NCBI GenBank assembly: GCA_902482035.1 | Contig: CABSYW010000030.1 | Location: forward strand, 1-32,135 | Length of the DNA: 32,135 nt | Source of the DNA: an uncultured Collinsella sp. | GTDB taxonomy: Bacteria; Actinomycetota; Coriobacteriia; Coriobacteriales; Coriobacteriaceae | Direction: 5' to 3' | Shown: positions 1 through 7,830 of the stretch, piece by piece | Position numbering within the stretch: position 1 is the first letter of the stretch | How the letters are laid out: each line of letters starts with the position of its first letter | Position numbers and translations under genes: made by a program | The notes under the pieces: generated by a model | Told to the model about the DNA's origin: nothing | The model's database searches: none | The model's input: only the letters and a program-made list of their open reading frames with translations

Positions 1-49
1 ACGAGATTCGCCTTAGTCTCGTGGGCTCGGAGATGTGTATAAGAGACAG
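1..49. other. Illumina Nextera i7 adapter left in the assembly
   Basis: Bases 1-7 match the end of the P7 primer, 8-15 (TCGCCTTA) match the i7 index of adapter N701 as written in the oligo, and 16-49 match the Nextera read-2 transposase adapter ending in the mosaic end AGATGTGTATAAGAGACAG. This is library sequence, not genome. It marks a contig edge and explains the familiar artefact peptide LLYTSPSPRD on the minus strand. The match to the adapter is exact from memory of the published oligo. Confidence 0.98.
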
Positions 50-570
50 GGCGTCGGCTGCTGCTGGGGCATGGCGGCGGGGCGCTGCTGCTGCGGGGCA
101 GCAAATTGCTGCTGGCCGGCGCGCGGGGCGCTGGCGGCACGGCTTGCCGCGGAGTTGTTCTGGCCCAGGCCGTTTTGATAGGCGCGCTCTTCTTCGTACA
201 GGCGGCCGAGCGTGGGGGCATCGACGTTCTCGGCAAAGACCGAGAACTTGCCGGCACGCAGCTGCGGATCGATCATAAAGCGCACGAGGGGCTCGCCGAC
301 AAACACATAGCGGCGCTTTTCGGCCTGTGCCTTCACAAACTCGCGGACCTCGCGCGAAAGCTCGGGGTAGAACGGGGCGAGCATGGGATCGTCGTCGGCG
401 GCGATAAGGATGGTATAGAGTGCCGGCGCCGTGTTGACGCCGTTGATCACCAGAGTCTGATCCTCCATGTCGCGAGCGGCCTGCTTGGCAAGCTTCTTAA
501 AGGAGAACGGGGCACGGGTGGCACCGAAGATGCCGGCCACGTGGTCCTCGAAGATGTTCAGGAAGTTCAC
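50..570 (-). CDS. FhaA-like protein, N-terminal part (truncated by contig end)
   Basis: The first 130 residues resemble the N-terminal domain of actinobacterial FhaA (DUF3662 family): NIFEDHVAGIFG, then FSFKKLAKQAARDM, an ILIAADDD strand and YVFVGEPLVRFMIDPQL. From about residue 137 a Gln/Ala/Pro-rich linker begins and runs into the adapter, so the expected C-terminal FHA domain is not in the window; 173 genomic codons remain. In the known family FhaA is a cytoplasmic phosphothreonine-binding partner of Ser/Thr kinases acting on cell-envelope synthesis. The start is GTG at 568-570, which overlaps the TGA of the upstream kinase gene (GTGA, 567-570), so translation is probably coupled. Function follows family and neighbour; the phosphopeptide-binding half cannot be seen. 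Confidence 0.8.
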
Positions 571-2420
571 GAAAGATCACTCTCCGTATAGGTTCTTTGG
601 TATCCGAGCAAATATAGGCATATCCCAACGATTATAGAGGATAGGGTTCCCGCAACCGCCGCCTTGGCGACGACCGCGGCTGCAAGGCTGGCAATTTCCA
701 TATGGTGTGCAAGACAGGACGCCGCTGCGCAGCCGATGCCGGTGACAGCGATGGCGGCGATTGCGGCAAGGTTTGAGCCCTGGTCGGCACGCTTGGCATG
801 GGCATTGAGCAGCGCGGATGATGCTGCGGCAGTTGCCGCGACCAGCACAAAGGCAGTCCAAAGGAGCGGATCTCCCAGCGCTGCGGCAACGTTACCGAGC
901 CCCAGCACGCCTCCGGCTGAAAGCGCGACCGTGGCCAGACGGGCAAAAAGCGCGCCCATGCCCGTTGCCGCGGCGGCGCTTGCCGGGCCGAGCCAAAATG
1001 AAGCGACGCCGGCGGCGACCCCAGCTGCCAGGAAGGTATTGCCGGTCAGACAGCCAAGCGCGAGCGCACAGGTGAGCGCGGCGCTCGCGGCAGCCTCGGT
1101 ACGACCCCAGGCGACCCACCAACCGGACATGGCAGCGGCAAAGATCACCGCGACCGGCAACATCGACAGGATGCCCTGCGCCTGCATGGTGGCGTTGGCC
1201 ATGAGCACCAAAAAGCCAACAGCCGAGATGGCCGAGCCGATCTGGGGGGCCAGGCCAGCCGCCGCTCCGATCGCGATAGCCGCAATGACCAGGCCGGGAA
1301 GCGCCGCGACCCCGGCCGTTTGCATCAGCAAAAAGCTAAAGGTGCCGCACGTTAGCGCCGAGATAGTGCGCATGGTGTAGTCGCGCGCATGGCTCCAGCG
1401 CGTGCCCGCCCAGCCGAGCGCGGGGTCGACCTCGATGGCGTCGTCCTCGTAGTGCGACGGCTCGATACCGTCGAGCTCCTGCTCGTCATCCGAAAGCTCG
1501 CCAACCATTTGCTCCAGGCTGCGACGGCCCTCGCGCACGCTGCCCAGACCGGCAAGGAGCTGGTCGCAAAATGCCTCGATGCTGTTGGGGCGGTCCTGCG
1601 GCATGGGGGAGAGCGCGCTCATGAGCGCGCTCTCGGCTCCCGGGGGAAAGTGTGGTATCAGCTCGCTGGGATAGGTGGCGCCGCCGATGATGCGGTCGAG
1701 CGAGTCGGCGGGCGTGGCCGCCATAAAGGGAGCGCTGCCGCACAGGCCCTCGTAGATCACACAGGCGAGGGCAAAGACATCGGCGCGCTCGTCGACCGTG
1801 CCGGTCTCGATATCGAGCTGCTCGGGCGGCATGTAGCCGATGGTGCCGCCGCGCGAGCCGCCAAAGCCACCGGCGGACGACAGTCGCGCCATGCCAAAGT
1901 CGGTGAGCTTTACATTGCCCGAGTGGTCAATGAGCACGTTGGCGGGCTTAATGTCCAGGTGGAGTACGCCATTACTATGGGCGAAGGTGAGCGCCTGGCC
2001 CAGGGCATCGGCAATGGCCGCGGCCTCGTCAAAGGTAAGTGAGTGGCCGTCCACGCGGTGCAAAAACTCGGCCAGCGACATGCCATCGACATACTCCATG
2101 ACTAGGTAGGCATAGGCTGTGTCGTGCGTGAAGTCGATGACCTGCACGATATTGGGATGTTGAAGCATGGCGGCGGTGTGCGCCTCGCGCAGGACATCCA
2201 TGATGTCGCTGGCGGGCATGCCGGCACCGTTGATAAGGGGGATACGCTTAATGGCGACGCGGCGGCGCAGGTGCGTGTCGCGGCAGATCTCGATGGAGCC
2301 AAAACCGCCGGTCGCAAGTGTCTCGAGCGGCTGGTACCGCTTGAGCAGCTCGCGAGAGCTGGTGCCCTCCAAAGGAACGTCCGGCGAGAACCGGGCGGTA
2401 TGTTGCGAGAAAAGCGGCAT
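567..2420 (-). CDS. Membrane Ser/Thr protein kinase with polytopic C-terminus
   Basis: A PknB-like catalytic domain occupies about residues 28-290: Gly-rich loop ATGGFGSIEI, VAIK lysine (K58), catalytic loop HLDIKPANVLI (about 154-164), DFG (174-176) and GTIGYMPPEQL. The Arg of the usual HRD is Leu here, as in non-RD kinases. After an acidic linker, roughly residues 345-615 are very hydrophobic and would form many membrane helices, unlike PknB with its single helix and PASTA repeats. It should phosphorylate Ser/Thr on cytoplasmic partners, the overlapping FhaA-like gene being the obvious one. An upstream TTG at 2424-2426 is possible, but the GAGGG ribosome site abuts it and lies 6 nt from the ATG at 2418-2420, so ATG is chosen (617 aa). 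Confidence 0.9.
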   Translation of the reverse strand: MPLFSQHTARFSPDVPLEGTSSRELLKRYQPLETLATGGFGSIEICRDTHLRRRVAIKRIPLINGAGMPASDIMDVLREAHTAAMLQHPNIVQVIDFTHDTAYAYLVMEYVDGMSLAEFLHRVDGHSLTFDEAAAIADALGQALTFAHSNGVLHLDIKPANVLIDHSGNVKLTDFGMARLSSAGGFGGSRGGTIGYMPPEQLDIETGTVDERADVFALACVIYEGLCGSAPFMAATPADSLDRIIGGATYPSELIPHFPPGAESALMSALSPMPQDRPNSIEAFCDQLLAGLGSVREGRRSLEQMVGELSDDEQELDGIEPSHYEDDAIEVDPALGWAGTRWSHARDYTMRTISALTCGTFSFLLMQTAGVAALPGLVIAAIAIGAAAGLAPQIGSAISAVGFLVLMANATMQAQGILSMLPVAVIFAAAMSGWWVAWGRTEAAASAALTCALALGCLTGNTFLAAGVAAGVASFWLGPASAAAATGMGALFARLATVALSAGGVLGLGNVAAALGDPLLWTAFVLVAATAAASSALLNAHAKRADQGSNLAAIAAIAVTGIGCAAASCLAHHMEIASLAAAVVAKAAVAGTLSSIIVGICLYLLGYQRTYTESDLS

Positions 2421-2500
2421 GGCCAACCCTCGTGCGTTTAAAGTTCGTTTGCGAGCGGCGGGCGCGGAGCCGAGCCGTTCGCGGTGGCATAGATGCTGCT

Positions 2501-2506
2501 AGTGTA
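2501..2506 (-). promoter_or_regulatory. Extended -10 candidate for the kinase/FhaA operon
   Basis: On the minus strand the gap upstream of the kinase contains TGCTACACT, an extended -10 (TGn plus TACACT), about 80 nt before the ATG. No good -35 is visible. The same TGnTACACT form occurs before the other kinase operon at 7760-7768. Confidence 0.4.
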
Positions 2507-2564
2507 GCACGCTCGGGCGGATGGCGAGGATAACGGGATGCGAGGCTGCCTGTCTGTCTTGGCC

Positions 2565-3281
2565 TTAGCGCTTCTTCTTGTTCTTCTTCTGCTTGCGCTG
2601 CTTGCCCTTGGTCTCCTGGGGCTTGTCGCCCTGCTTGGCCTCGGCGGCGGCCTTTTCAGCCTTCATCTTCTTGCGTTTGGTCTCGATGCGGAGTTTTTTG
2701 TTGATGCGCGCCTTAAGGAAGGTGCCAAACTGCTCGGCATCGCCGCGAATAAAGGTTTCCTTAGGGATCGTCACGCCCTGGTCGGCGAACATGGCCACAA
2801 AGATGCGCTCGCCGTCGAGTACGTGGTCGAGCTTGTCAAACGGGAAGAACTGTGACTTGCCGCTCTTGCCCCAAACCATCAGGCCGTCCTCGTTGGCGGC
2901 GACGCGGCGATAGCGGCCACCCATGGACTCGTCGGCCTCGACGGAATCGATAAAGTCGCGGGCGAGGGTGTGGTGCAGGTTTTTGCTCCACCAGGCCAAA
3001 AAGGCTCCGAACACGATCAACACGACGCCAAACTTGATCCAGTTGCCGCCGGCCACCAGCATGCCGATGCCGATGAGCGCGGCAATTGCCGCGGCGACAT
3101 ACAGCGAGCCGCGACGCCTGGGCGAGGCGACCAGGCGGGCGAAGTCGGTGACCAGGTCGTTTTCGTACTGGTACTCGTTGAGGTACAGGATGCCGTCATC
3201 GGCTGCGGCCTGCTCCTCGAGCGCGACCTCGACCTGGTCGGCTGCTTCGGAGGGAACGAGGTTGCTCTCTGCGTCTGCCAT
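2565..3281 (-). CDS. YcxB-like two-TM membrane protein with basic C-terminal tail
   Basis: The 238-aa product has an acidic N-terminus, then two adjacent hydrophobic helices at about residues 60-97 (YVAAAIAALIGIGMLVAGG and WIKFGVVLIVFGAFLAWW), followed by a domain like the YcxB C-terminal fold: a strand with LMVWGKSGKSQFFPFDKL, then VTIPKETF and a helix FGTFLKARINKKL. The last 40 residues are almost all Lys, Glu, Ala and Gln and end in KKNKKKR, probably disordered. The ATG has AGGAG about 10 nt upstream. It is the first of three minus-strand genes, 138 nt before the kinase gene, and diverges from dnaX. YcxB family function is unknown; the domain match is by pattern only. Confidence 0.7.
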   Translation of the reverse strand: MADAESNLVPSEAADQVEVALEEQAAADDGILYLNEYQYENDLVTDFARLVASPRRRGSLYVAAAIAALIGIGMLVAGGNWIKFGVVLIVFGAFLAWWSKNLHHTLARDFIDSVEADESMGGRYRRVAANEDGLMVWGKSGKSQFFPFDKLDHVLDGERIFVAMFADQGVTIPKETFIRGDAEQFGTFLKARINKKLRIETKRKKMKAEKAAAEAKQGDKPQETKGKQRKQKKNKKKR

Positions 3282-3321
3282 GCTCTTTGGACTCCTATCG
3301 CGGCGGGCTCGCCGTACGGGT

Positions 3322-3330
3322 TATTATGAA
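3322..3330. promoter_or_regulatory. Overlapping divergent -10 candidates between the YcxB-like gene and dnaX
   Basis: The 115-nt divergent gap holds GGGTTATTATGAATG. Read rightward it offers TATTAT (3322-3327) for dnaX; read leftward CATAAT (3325-3330) for the YcxB-like gene. If both are used they would compete for polymerase. CAGTATACC also occurs twice in the gap, at 3333 and 3375. Confidence 0.3.
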
Positions 3331-3396
3331 TGCAGTATACCGTGCGACCGCATGGCCGTCGCGGCAACAAGACTCAGTATACCCGGGGGAGCACCC

Positions 3397-5820
3397 ATGG
3401 AATCGTTGTACCGAAAGTATCGCCCGCTCACCTTCGACTCCGTGGTGGGCCAGCAGCATATCGTCTCGACGCTCGAGCACGCCATCACCGAGGGGCGCCT
3501 GTCCCACGCCTACCTGTTCTGCGGACCGCGCGGCACGGGCAAGACCACCATGGCGCGCATTCTGGCCAAGGCGCTGCTGTGCCGCAATGCCGAGGCGGCG
3601 CGCGCCGAGGGTGCAAGCGGCTGCATGCCCGACGGTGCTTGCGAGGAGTGCGAGCTCATTGCCGAGGGCAACCACCCCGATGTCTACGAGCTCGATGCCG
3701 CAAGCCGTACCGGCGTGGACAACGTGCGCGAGGAGATCATCAACTCCGTCAACTTTGCCCCGGTGCGCGGCAAGTACAAGATCTATATCATCGACGAGGT
3801 CCACATGCTCACGACGGCGGCGTTCAACGCGCTGCTCAAGACGCTTGAGGAGCCGCCGGCACACGTGATCTTTGTGCTGTGCACCACCGACCCGCAAAAG
3901 ATTCTGGAGACCATCCTCTCACGCTGCCAGCGTTTCGATTTCCATCGCATCGGCAACGAGGATATTGCGCATCGACTGTCCTACGTGTGCGAGCAGGAGG
4001 GATTCGATTACGACGACGAGGCGCTGGCCATCGTGGCGCGCCATGCAAAGGGCGGCATGCGCGACGCGTTGTCCACGCTGGAACAGCTGAGCGTTTTTGG
4101 CAACGGCGCTGTGCATGCGGACGATGCCCGCTCGCTTTTGGGCGAGGTTTCGGACCAGATTCTGGGCGAGTTTTCCCGCGCCATTGCCGATCGTGATGTT
4201 GCCGAGCTCTATGGACTGATCCGTGCGCAGGTCGAGGAAGGAAACGACCTGCTGGAGCTGACGCGCGACCTGGTAGCGCATGTGCGTGACGTGTACGTTG
4301 CCTGCGTTGCCGGTGCCCGTGCCGAGCTGTTTGAGGGCGGCTCCGAGCAGGCCGAGGCGCTTGCTGCCGAGGCCGCTGCCTTTGGCGAGCATCCTGCCGA
4401 CCGCCTGGCCCGCGTGCTGACGGTGCTCGACGATGCCGCACTGGAGATGAGGGGCGCGAGCGACGTGCGCCTGGTGCTCGAGATTGCCTGTACGCGTCTG
4501 GTACGTCCCGAGGCTGATTTAACGATTGAGGCATTGGCCGAGCGCGTGGCACGCCTGGAGGCCATGGTTGCCAATGCCGCGGTGCCGGCGAGCGTGGCTG
4601 CTGCTCAGGCCGCCGCGCCTGCAGCATCCGTACCCGCTGCTGCCCAACAGCCGACGCTCATTTCGGGCGCTCGTGCTGCCGCTCCGGCGGCATCCGCTGC
4701 CCCCGCTGCTACGTTCGCGCGCCAGGGCGGTATGCCTTGGGACCGTGGTGCTGCTGTTCCGGCTGCTCAGCCTGCGCCGACTCCGACGCCTCAGCCCGTT
4801 GCGGCCCCCGCGCCTGCCACCGCTCCGGCACCTAAGCCCCAGTCCAACAACGCCGCCCAGGTTGCCGCCGCCGGTGCTGCCGAGACCTCCGCGGTCGAGG
4901 ACGCCGGAGAGCTGCAGCGCAAATGGGCCGAGGTTGTCGAGCGTGTCAAGGCGCGTCAGGCTTCCTACGCAGGGCTTTTGCTCAACGCCCGCGCCACGGC
5001 CGACGACGGCTCCAAGCTCACGGTCTCGTTCCCCGCGGGTTCGACTTTTGCCATTAAGATGCTCGGTCGCGCCGATACGCAGTCGGTGGTCCTGCCGACG
5101 GTCTGCGCGGTCTTCGGTCGTCGTACCGTCGACTATGTCCTGGGTGGGGGTGGCACGCCGGCTCCTCAACATGAGGAGCATTCTCCATCTGCACGGGCTG
5201 CGGCATCTGCGGACCCGCAACCCGTGTCCTCGGCGGCCCCTGTATCCTCGAGCGCCAGCGCGCCGCAGCAGCAAGCGGCGCCGGTAGCGGCATCGACCCC
5301 GTCGGCGCCTAAGCCCGCGGCACCCAAACCGGCTGCTCCGACACCCGCGCCCAAGCCCGTCTCGCCCGCGCCCAAGTCGTCTGACCTGGGCAAAGCCCCC
5401 TGGCTACGCTCCGACAACCCCGCCGGCGCTCCTGCCACGGGTAAGCTCCCGACCGAGCCCGCACCCCGTGCGCCCGAGCGCTCGGCTGCCCCGAAGGCTC
5501 AGCCTGTCGCGCAGTCCGCGCCGTGGGAATCCGAGCAGGTGCCCTACGACGACGCCATGGTCGGCGGCTTCGCTGGCGATGCGAGCGGGGACGATCTGCC
5601 TCCGTTCGACGTGCCGGGTGCGACGCCCGCGCCCAAGCCCGCTGCAACTGCCCCCAAAGAGGAGGACGCTCCTGCAGCTCCCTGGGAGTCCAACCCCGGC
5701 GCCGGCAGCCCCTTCGGCCACCAGGGCGCAGCCCCGAGCATCCCGCAGACCGAGGACGAGGCCAAAACCCTCATCCGCAGCGTCTTCGGTCAGGCCACCA
5801 TCTTCAAACCGGTGGAGTAG
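3397..5820 (+). CDS. dnaX: DNA polymerase III subunit gamma/tau
   Basis: This is the clamp-loader ATPase of the replicative polymerase. Residues 1-360 carry the family signature: MESLYRKYRPLTFDSVVGQ, Walker A GPRGTGKTT (43-51), zinc cysteines at 62, 76, 82 and 85, Walker B IIDEV (131-135), sensor TTDP and the SRC motif (175-177) with the Arg finger. Residues from about 400 to the end are a long Ala/Pro-rich low-complexity region interrupted by a folded segment near 505-590 (LQRKWAEVVERVK to YVLGGG), typical of tau-type C-termini in high-G+C bacteria. The open frame extends further upstream, but the ATG at 3397 is the first to begin the conserved N-terminus and has GGGGGAG upstream (807 aa). 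I saw no A-rich slippery site for a gamma frameshift. Confidence 0.97.
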   Translation: MESLYRKYRPLTFDSVVGQQHIVSTLEHAITEGRLSHAYLFCGPRGTGKTTMARILAKALLCRNAEAARAEGASGCMPDGACEECELIAEGNHPDVYELDAASRTGVDNVREEIINSVNFAPVRGKYKIYIIDEVHMLTTAAFNALLKTLEEPPAHVIFVLCTTDPQKILETILSRCQRFDFHRIGNEDIAHRLSYVCEQEGFDYDDEALAIVARHAKGGMRDALSTLEQLSVFGNGAVHADDARSLLGEVSDQILGEFSRAIADRDVAELYGLIRAQVEEGNDLLELTRDLVAHVRDVYVACVAGARAELFEGGSEQAEALAAEAAAFGEHPADRLARVLTVLDDAALEMRGASDVRLVLEIACTRLVRPEADLTIEALAERVARLEAMVANAAVPASVAAAQAAAPAASVPAAAQQPTLISGARAAAPAASAAPAATFARQGGMPWDRGAAVPAAQPAPTPTPQPVAAPAPATAPAPKPQSNNAAQVAAAGAAETSAVEDAGELQRKWAEVVERVKARQASYAGLLLNARATADDGSKLTVSFPAGSTFAIKMLGRADTQSVVLPTVCAVFGRRTVDYVLGGGGTPAPQHEEHSPSARAAASADPQPVSSAAPVSSSASAPQQQAAPVAASTPSAPKPAAPKPAAPTPAPKPVSPAPKSSDLGKAPWLRSDNPAGAPATGKLPTEPAPRAPERSAAPKAQPVAQSAPWESEQVPYDDAMVGGFAGDASGDDLPPFDVPGATPAPKPAATAPKEEDAPAAPWESNPGAGSPFGHQGAAPSIPQTEDEAKTLIRSVFGQATIFKPVE

Positions 5821-5841
5821 CCGTGCGGGCGGGTATGCTGC

Positions 5842-6315
5842 TCAAGAAGAGGTCTCTTTGTCCGGGCGCATCTGTATTTCGGACATGTGTAGCGTGGTGC
5901 CGCGTATATCGCATTCGAGCAGACAAGCGCGTGACGGTCGGCCTAGGATGCTGAGGTCGATACGATACGTCGCATGGCCGTCCGTGTACTCGACTTGCTC
6001 GGCGTTGACGGTTGCTCCGATTGTAAATAAAGAGCCCAGTTCGGCATCGACAATCTTGGAGTCCTTTATCTTGACCTTGAACTCTTGGTAGAGGGACGGG
6101 CTGTTGTAGTAAATGGTTCGGGTTCCGTCGGTGCATTCATCGGTCGTCTCCCATTTGACGACGGGCTGGTCCGAGCTGGCTATCAGCAGTTCTGCTCCAA
6201 AAGCTATGGCATGGGTGATGACAACCAGCAATGCCCAGCCGACAAAGAGATAGAGAACCACATATGCAACGGGGTGTTTTGAGCGGATGTTTTGGAGCGC
6301 GTCGGGGGCATTCAT
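5842..6315 (-). CDS. Hypothetical single-TM protein
   Basis: I do not recognise this 157-aa protein. A hydrophobic helix at about residues 17-44 (AYVVLYLFVGWALLVVITHA) follows a short basic N-terminus, and the remaining 110 residues look like a small beta-rich extracytoplasmic domain with WETTDECTDGTRTIYY and a second Cys in LLECDIRG. The ATG at 6313-6315 has an excellent ribosome site (GGAGGTG, 4 nt away), which argues for a real gene. It lies opposite to dnaX (stops 21 nt apart) and to ybaB, breaking the common dnaX-ybaB-recR arrangement, and is somewhat more A+T-rich than its neighbours. It may be a recent insertion; no mobile-element traces are visible. Confidence 0.7.
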   Translation of the reverse strand: MNAPDALQNIRSKHPVAYVVLYLFVGWALLVVITHAIAFGAELLIASSDQPVVKWETTDECTDGTRTIYYNSPSLYQEFKVKIKDSKIVDAELGSLFTIGATVNAEQVEYTDGHATYRIDLSILGRPSRACLLECDIRGTTLHMSEIQMRPDKETSS

Positions 6316-6458
6316 GGGGCACCTCCAAATTGCAATCTATGACAATCAAATTATACCCTGCCGCCATGTGCTCCGCCTCGAGCAGCGGTTTGGCATTTAG
6401 CTATTTAGTGGCACACATGAAATGCCGGATTCGGCTCTACTAGATTGAGTATGCGATA

Positions 6459-6493
6459 TTATGCAACCTTGCATAATTCGGCCTTGCATAATC
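6459..6493. promoter_or_regulatory. Palindrome plus repeated half-site (TTGCATAAT) in a 339-nt gap
   Basis: ATTATGCAACCTTGCATAAT (6459-6478) is a perfect inverted repeat with 9-nt arms and a 2-nt spacer. A further copy of the half-site, CCTTGCATAAT, follows at 6483-6493, 15 nt after the first. The layout looks like a dimeric operator plus extra half-site. Which direction it controls is unclear: it lies about 145 nt before the orphan gene start and 160 nt before ybaB. The rest of the 6316-6654 gap is A+T-rich and shows no gene. Confidence 0.45.
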
Positions 6494-6573
6494 TTTGCGC
6501 GTGGTTTGTATTAGAGGACATGTATATCGACTGAGGTAGCGTGTCCGCCCCGCTTGCTTGCCCCGCGCCGTGG

Positions 6574-6579
6574 TACGAT
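6574..6579 (+). promoter_or_regulatory. Candidate -10 for ybaB-recR
   Basis: CGTGGTACGAT contains TACGAT with an extended TGG just upstream, about 75 nt before the ybaB ATG. No -35 at 16-18 nt spacing is evident. Confidence 0.4.
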
Positions 6580-6654
6580 TTTTGAGTTTGAAAGTCCCGT
6601 CGCGCTCCGGCTGCCCTTGCAGCTTGTCGCGCGGCCGCACGTAAAGGAGCCATC

Positions 6655-6975
6655 ATGGCCGGTATGAACATGCAGCAAATGATGAAGCAGGCTCGCAAGA
6701 TGCAGGAGCAGCTTGCCGCCGCGCAGGAAAACCTTAAGTCCCAGACCGTCGACGCCTCTGCCGGCGGCGGCATGGTCAAGGTGACCGTTAACGGCGAGAT
6801 GGAGCTCGTCAACCTCACCATCGACCCCGATGCCCTCGATCCCGAGGACGTCGATATGCTGCAGGACATGATCATGGCTGCCGTCAACGAGGCCGTCCGC
6901 GGTGTCAACGAGCTTGCCAACAAGCAGATGGGCGCCATCACCGGCGGCCTCAACATCCCGGGCATGCCGTTCTAA
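6655..6975 (+). CDS. ybaB: YbaB/EbfC nucleoid-associated DNA-binding protein
   Basis: The 106-aa product matches the YbaB/EbfC family: GMNMQQMMKQARKMQEQL helix, AGGGMVKVTVNGEMELVNLTIDPD strands, LQDMIMAAVNEAV helix and a Gly/Met-rich end NIPGMPF. Members are dimeric and bind DNA with little sequence specificity; the gene is widely found just before recR, as here. The ATG has AAAGGAG upstream. It is transcribed with recR (13-nt gap) and probably from the promoter near 6574, independently of dnaX because of the intervening opposite gene. Confidence 0.95.
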   Translation: MAGMNMQQMMKQARKMQEQLAAAQENLKSQTVDASAGGGMVKVTVNGEMELVNLTIDPDALDPEDVDMLQDMIMAAVNEAVRGVNELANKQMGAITGGLNIPGMPF

Positions 6976-6988
6976 GACACGCATATAT

Positions 6989-7585
6989 ATGAGTGCCAAC
7001 CATAGTCTGCAAAAATTGCTCGATGAGCTGGGCCGTCTGCCGGGCATTGGTCCCAAGTCGGCCCAGCGCATCGCCTATTACCTGCTCGAGGCCGATGCCG
7101 AGGAGGCGCGCCGCCTGGCCGAGGCTATCCTGGAGGTTAAGCAGGAGGTTCACTTTTGCAGCCGCTGCTTTAACTACGCCACGGCCGACGAGTGCTCCAT
7201 CTGCCAGGATTCGATGCGCGATACCACTCGCATTTGCGTGGTGGGCGAGCCGCGCGATGTCCAGGCGATTGAGCGCACGGGCAGCTACCACGGTCTCTAC
7301 CACGTATTGGGCGGCGTGATCAGTCCCATGGACAAGATTGGTCCCGAGCAGTTGCACATTCGTGAGCTGCTGGCACGCTTGGGCCACGAGGACATCCACG
7401 AGGTCATCATCGCCACCAACCCCAATATCGAGGGCGAGACCACGGCGAGCTACCTGGCCCGCACTATCAAGCCGCTGGGCGTTGAGGTATCGCGTCTGGC
7501 GAGCGGCCTTCCCGTGGGCGGCGACCTGGAGTATGCCGACGAGCTTACGCTTGGGCGCGCCATCGAGGCCCGTCGCACGATTTAG
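6989..7585 (+). CDS. recR: Recombination mediator protein RecR
   Basis: RecR helps load RecA at gaps in the RecF pathway. The 198-aa product has a full set of family features: helix-hairpin-helix LGRLPGIGPKSAQRIAYYLL (about 13-33), a C4 zinc finger with Cys 57, 60, 69 and 72, and a Toprim domain from about residue 80 (ICVVGEPRDVQAIE, then ATNPNIEGETTASYL). Length is normal. The frame is open further upstream into ybaB, but the ATG at 6989 begins the conserved N-terminus. No convincing Shine-Dalgarno precedes it, only an A/T run, so translation may depend on ybaB 13 nt upstream. Confidence 0.96.
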   Translation: MSANHSLQKLLDELGRLPGIGPKSAQRIAYYLLEADAEEARRLAEAILEVKQEVHFCSRCFNYATADECSICQDSMRDTTRICVVGEPRDVQAIERTGSYHGLYHVLGGVISPMDKIGPEQLHIRELLARLGHEDIHEVIIATNPNIEGETTASYLARTIKPLGVEVSRLASGLPVGGDLEYADELTLGRAIEARRTI

Positions 7586-7622
7586 GTGGCGAGCCTGCTC
7601 CTGCCGTATGTCTTCATCGCGA

Positions 7623-7652
7623 CGCACGGGGTAGCCATAATTTCCCCGTGCG
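7623..7652 (+). terminator. Hairpin after recR (no clear U-tract)
   Basis: CGCACGGGG and CCCCGTGCG form a perfect 9-bp stem around a 12-nt loop, 37 nt after the recR stop. It is followed by ACTGTAAGTTTG rather than a T-run, so it is a weak or factor-assisted terminator at best. Confidence 0.45.
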
Positions 7653-7660
7653 ACTGTAAG

Positions 7661-7746
7661 TTTGTTGTGCAACAAAGATGCTTTGTATCCGCTTATCGCA
7701 TGGATGCTTCCACTCGCATCCTTAATTTGCCCATTCGTTGCGCAAC
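7661..7746. promoter_or_regulatory. Two TTGYGCAA palindromes upstream of the surface-protein/kinase/FHA operon
   Basis: TTTGTTGTGCAACAAA (7661-7676, 7-nt arms) and GTTGCGCAAC (7737-7746) share the core TTG(T/C)GCAA and lie about 70 nt apart, upstream of the candidate -10 at 7763. They look like two operators for one regulator, identity unknown. Between them GGATGC/GCATCC (7702-7721) can form a small hairpin. Confidence 0.35.
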
Positions 7747-7759
7747 CTTTTGGGTTCGC

Positions 7760-7768
7760 TGATACACT
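7760..7768 (+). promoter_or_regulatory. Extended -10 candidate for the surface-protein/kinase/FHA operon
   Basis: TGATACACT is an extended -10 (TGn plus TACACT) about 63 nt before the start codon. A transcript from here would begin just before the hairpin at 7791. The same TGnTACACT form precedes the first kinase operon. Confidence 0.4.
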
Positions 7769-7790
7769 CAAATATGGATTCGAATGAATG

Positions 7791-7815
7791 CGCCGCTCCC
7801 GAGCGGCGTGTTTTT
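7791..7815 (+). terminator. Intrinsic-terminator-like hairpin directly before a ribosome binding site
   Basis: CGCCGCT (7791-7797) pairs with AGCGGCG (7802-7808) around CCCG and is followed by TGTTTTT. The T-run ends only 15 nt before the ATG at 7831, with GGAGGAG in between, so no promoter fits after it. It is either an attenuator in the leader or a terminator that the operon must read through. Confidence 0.6.
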
Positions 7816-7830
7816 GTTGGAGGAGAACGC

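Noticed and set aside
13..49. C-terminal tail LLYTSPSPRD of the first protein
   Set aside because: It is the translation of the Nextera adapter.
3333..3383. Repeated CAGTATACC before dnaX as a paired operator
   Set aside because: Two copies of a 9-nt word in one gap with no other occurrence noticed is too weak on its own.
2923..3396. Upstream extension of the dnaX frame by 158 codons
   Set aside because: It is Ser/Ala/Arg-rich, overlaps the YcxB-like gene on the other strand, and the conserved DnaX N-terminus begins at 3397 with a ribosome site.
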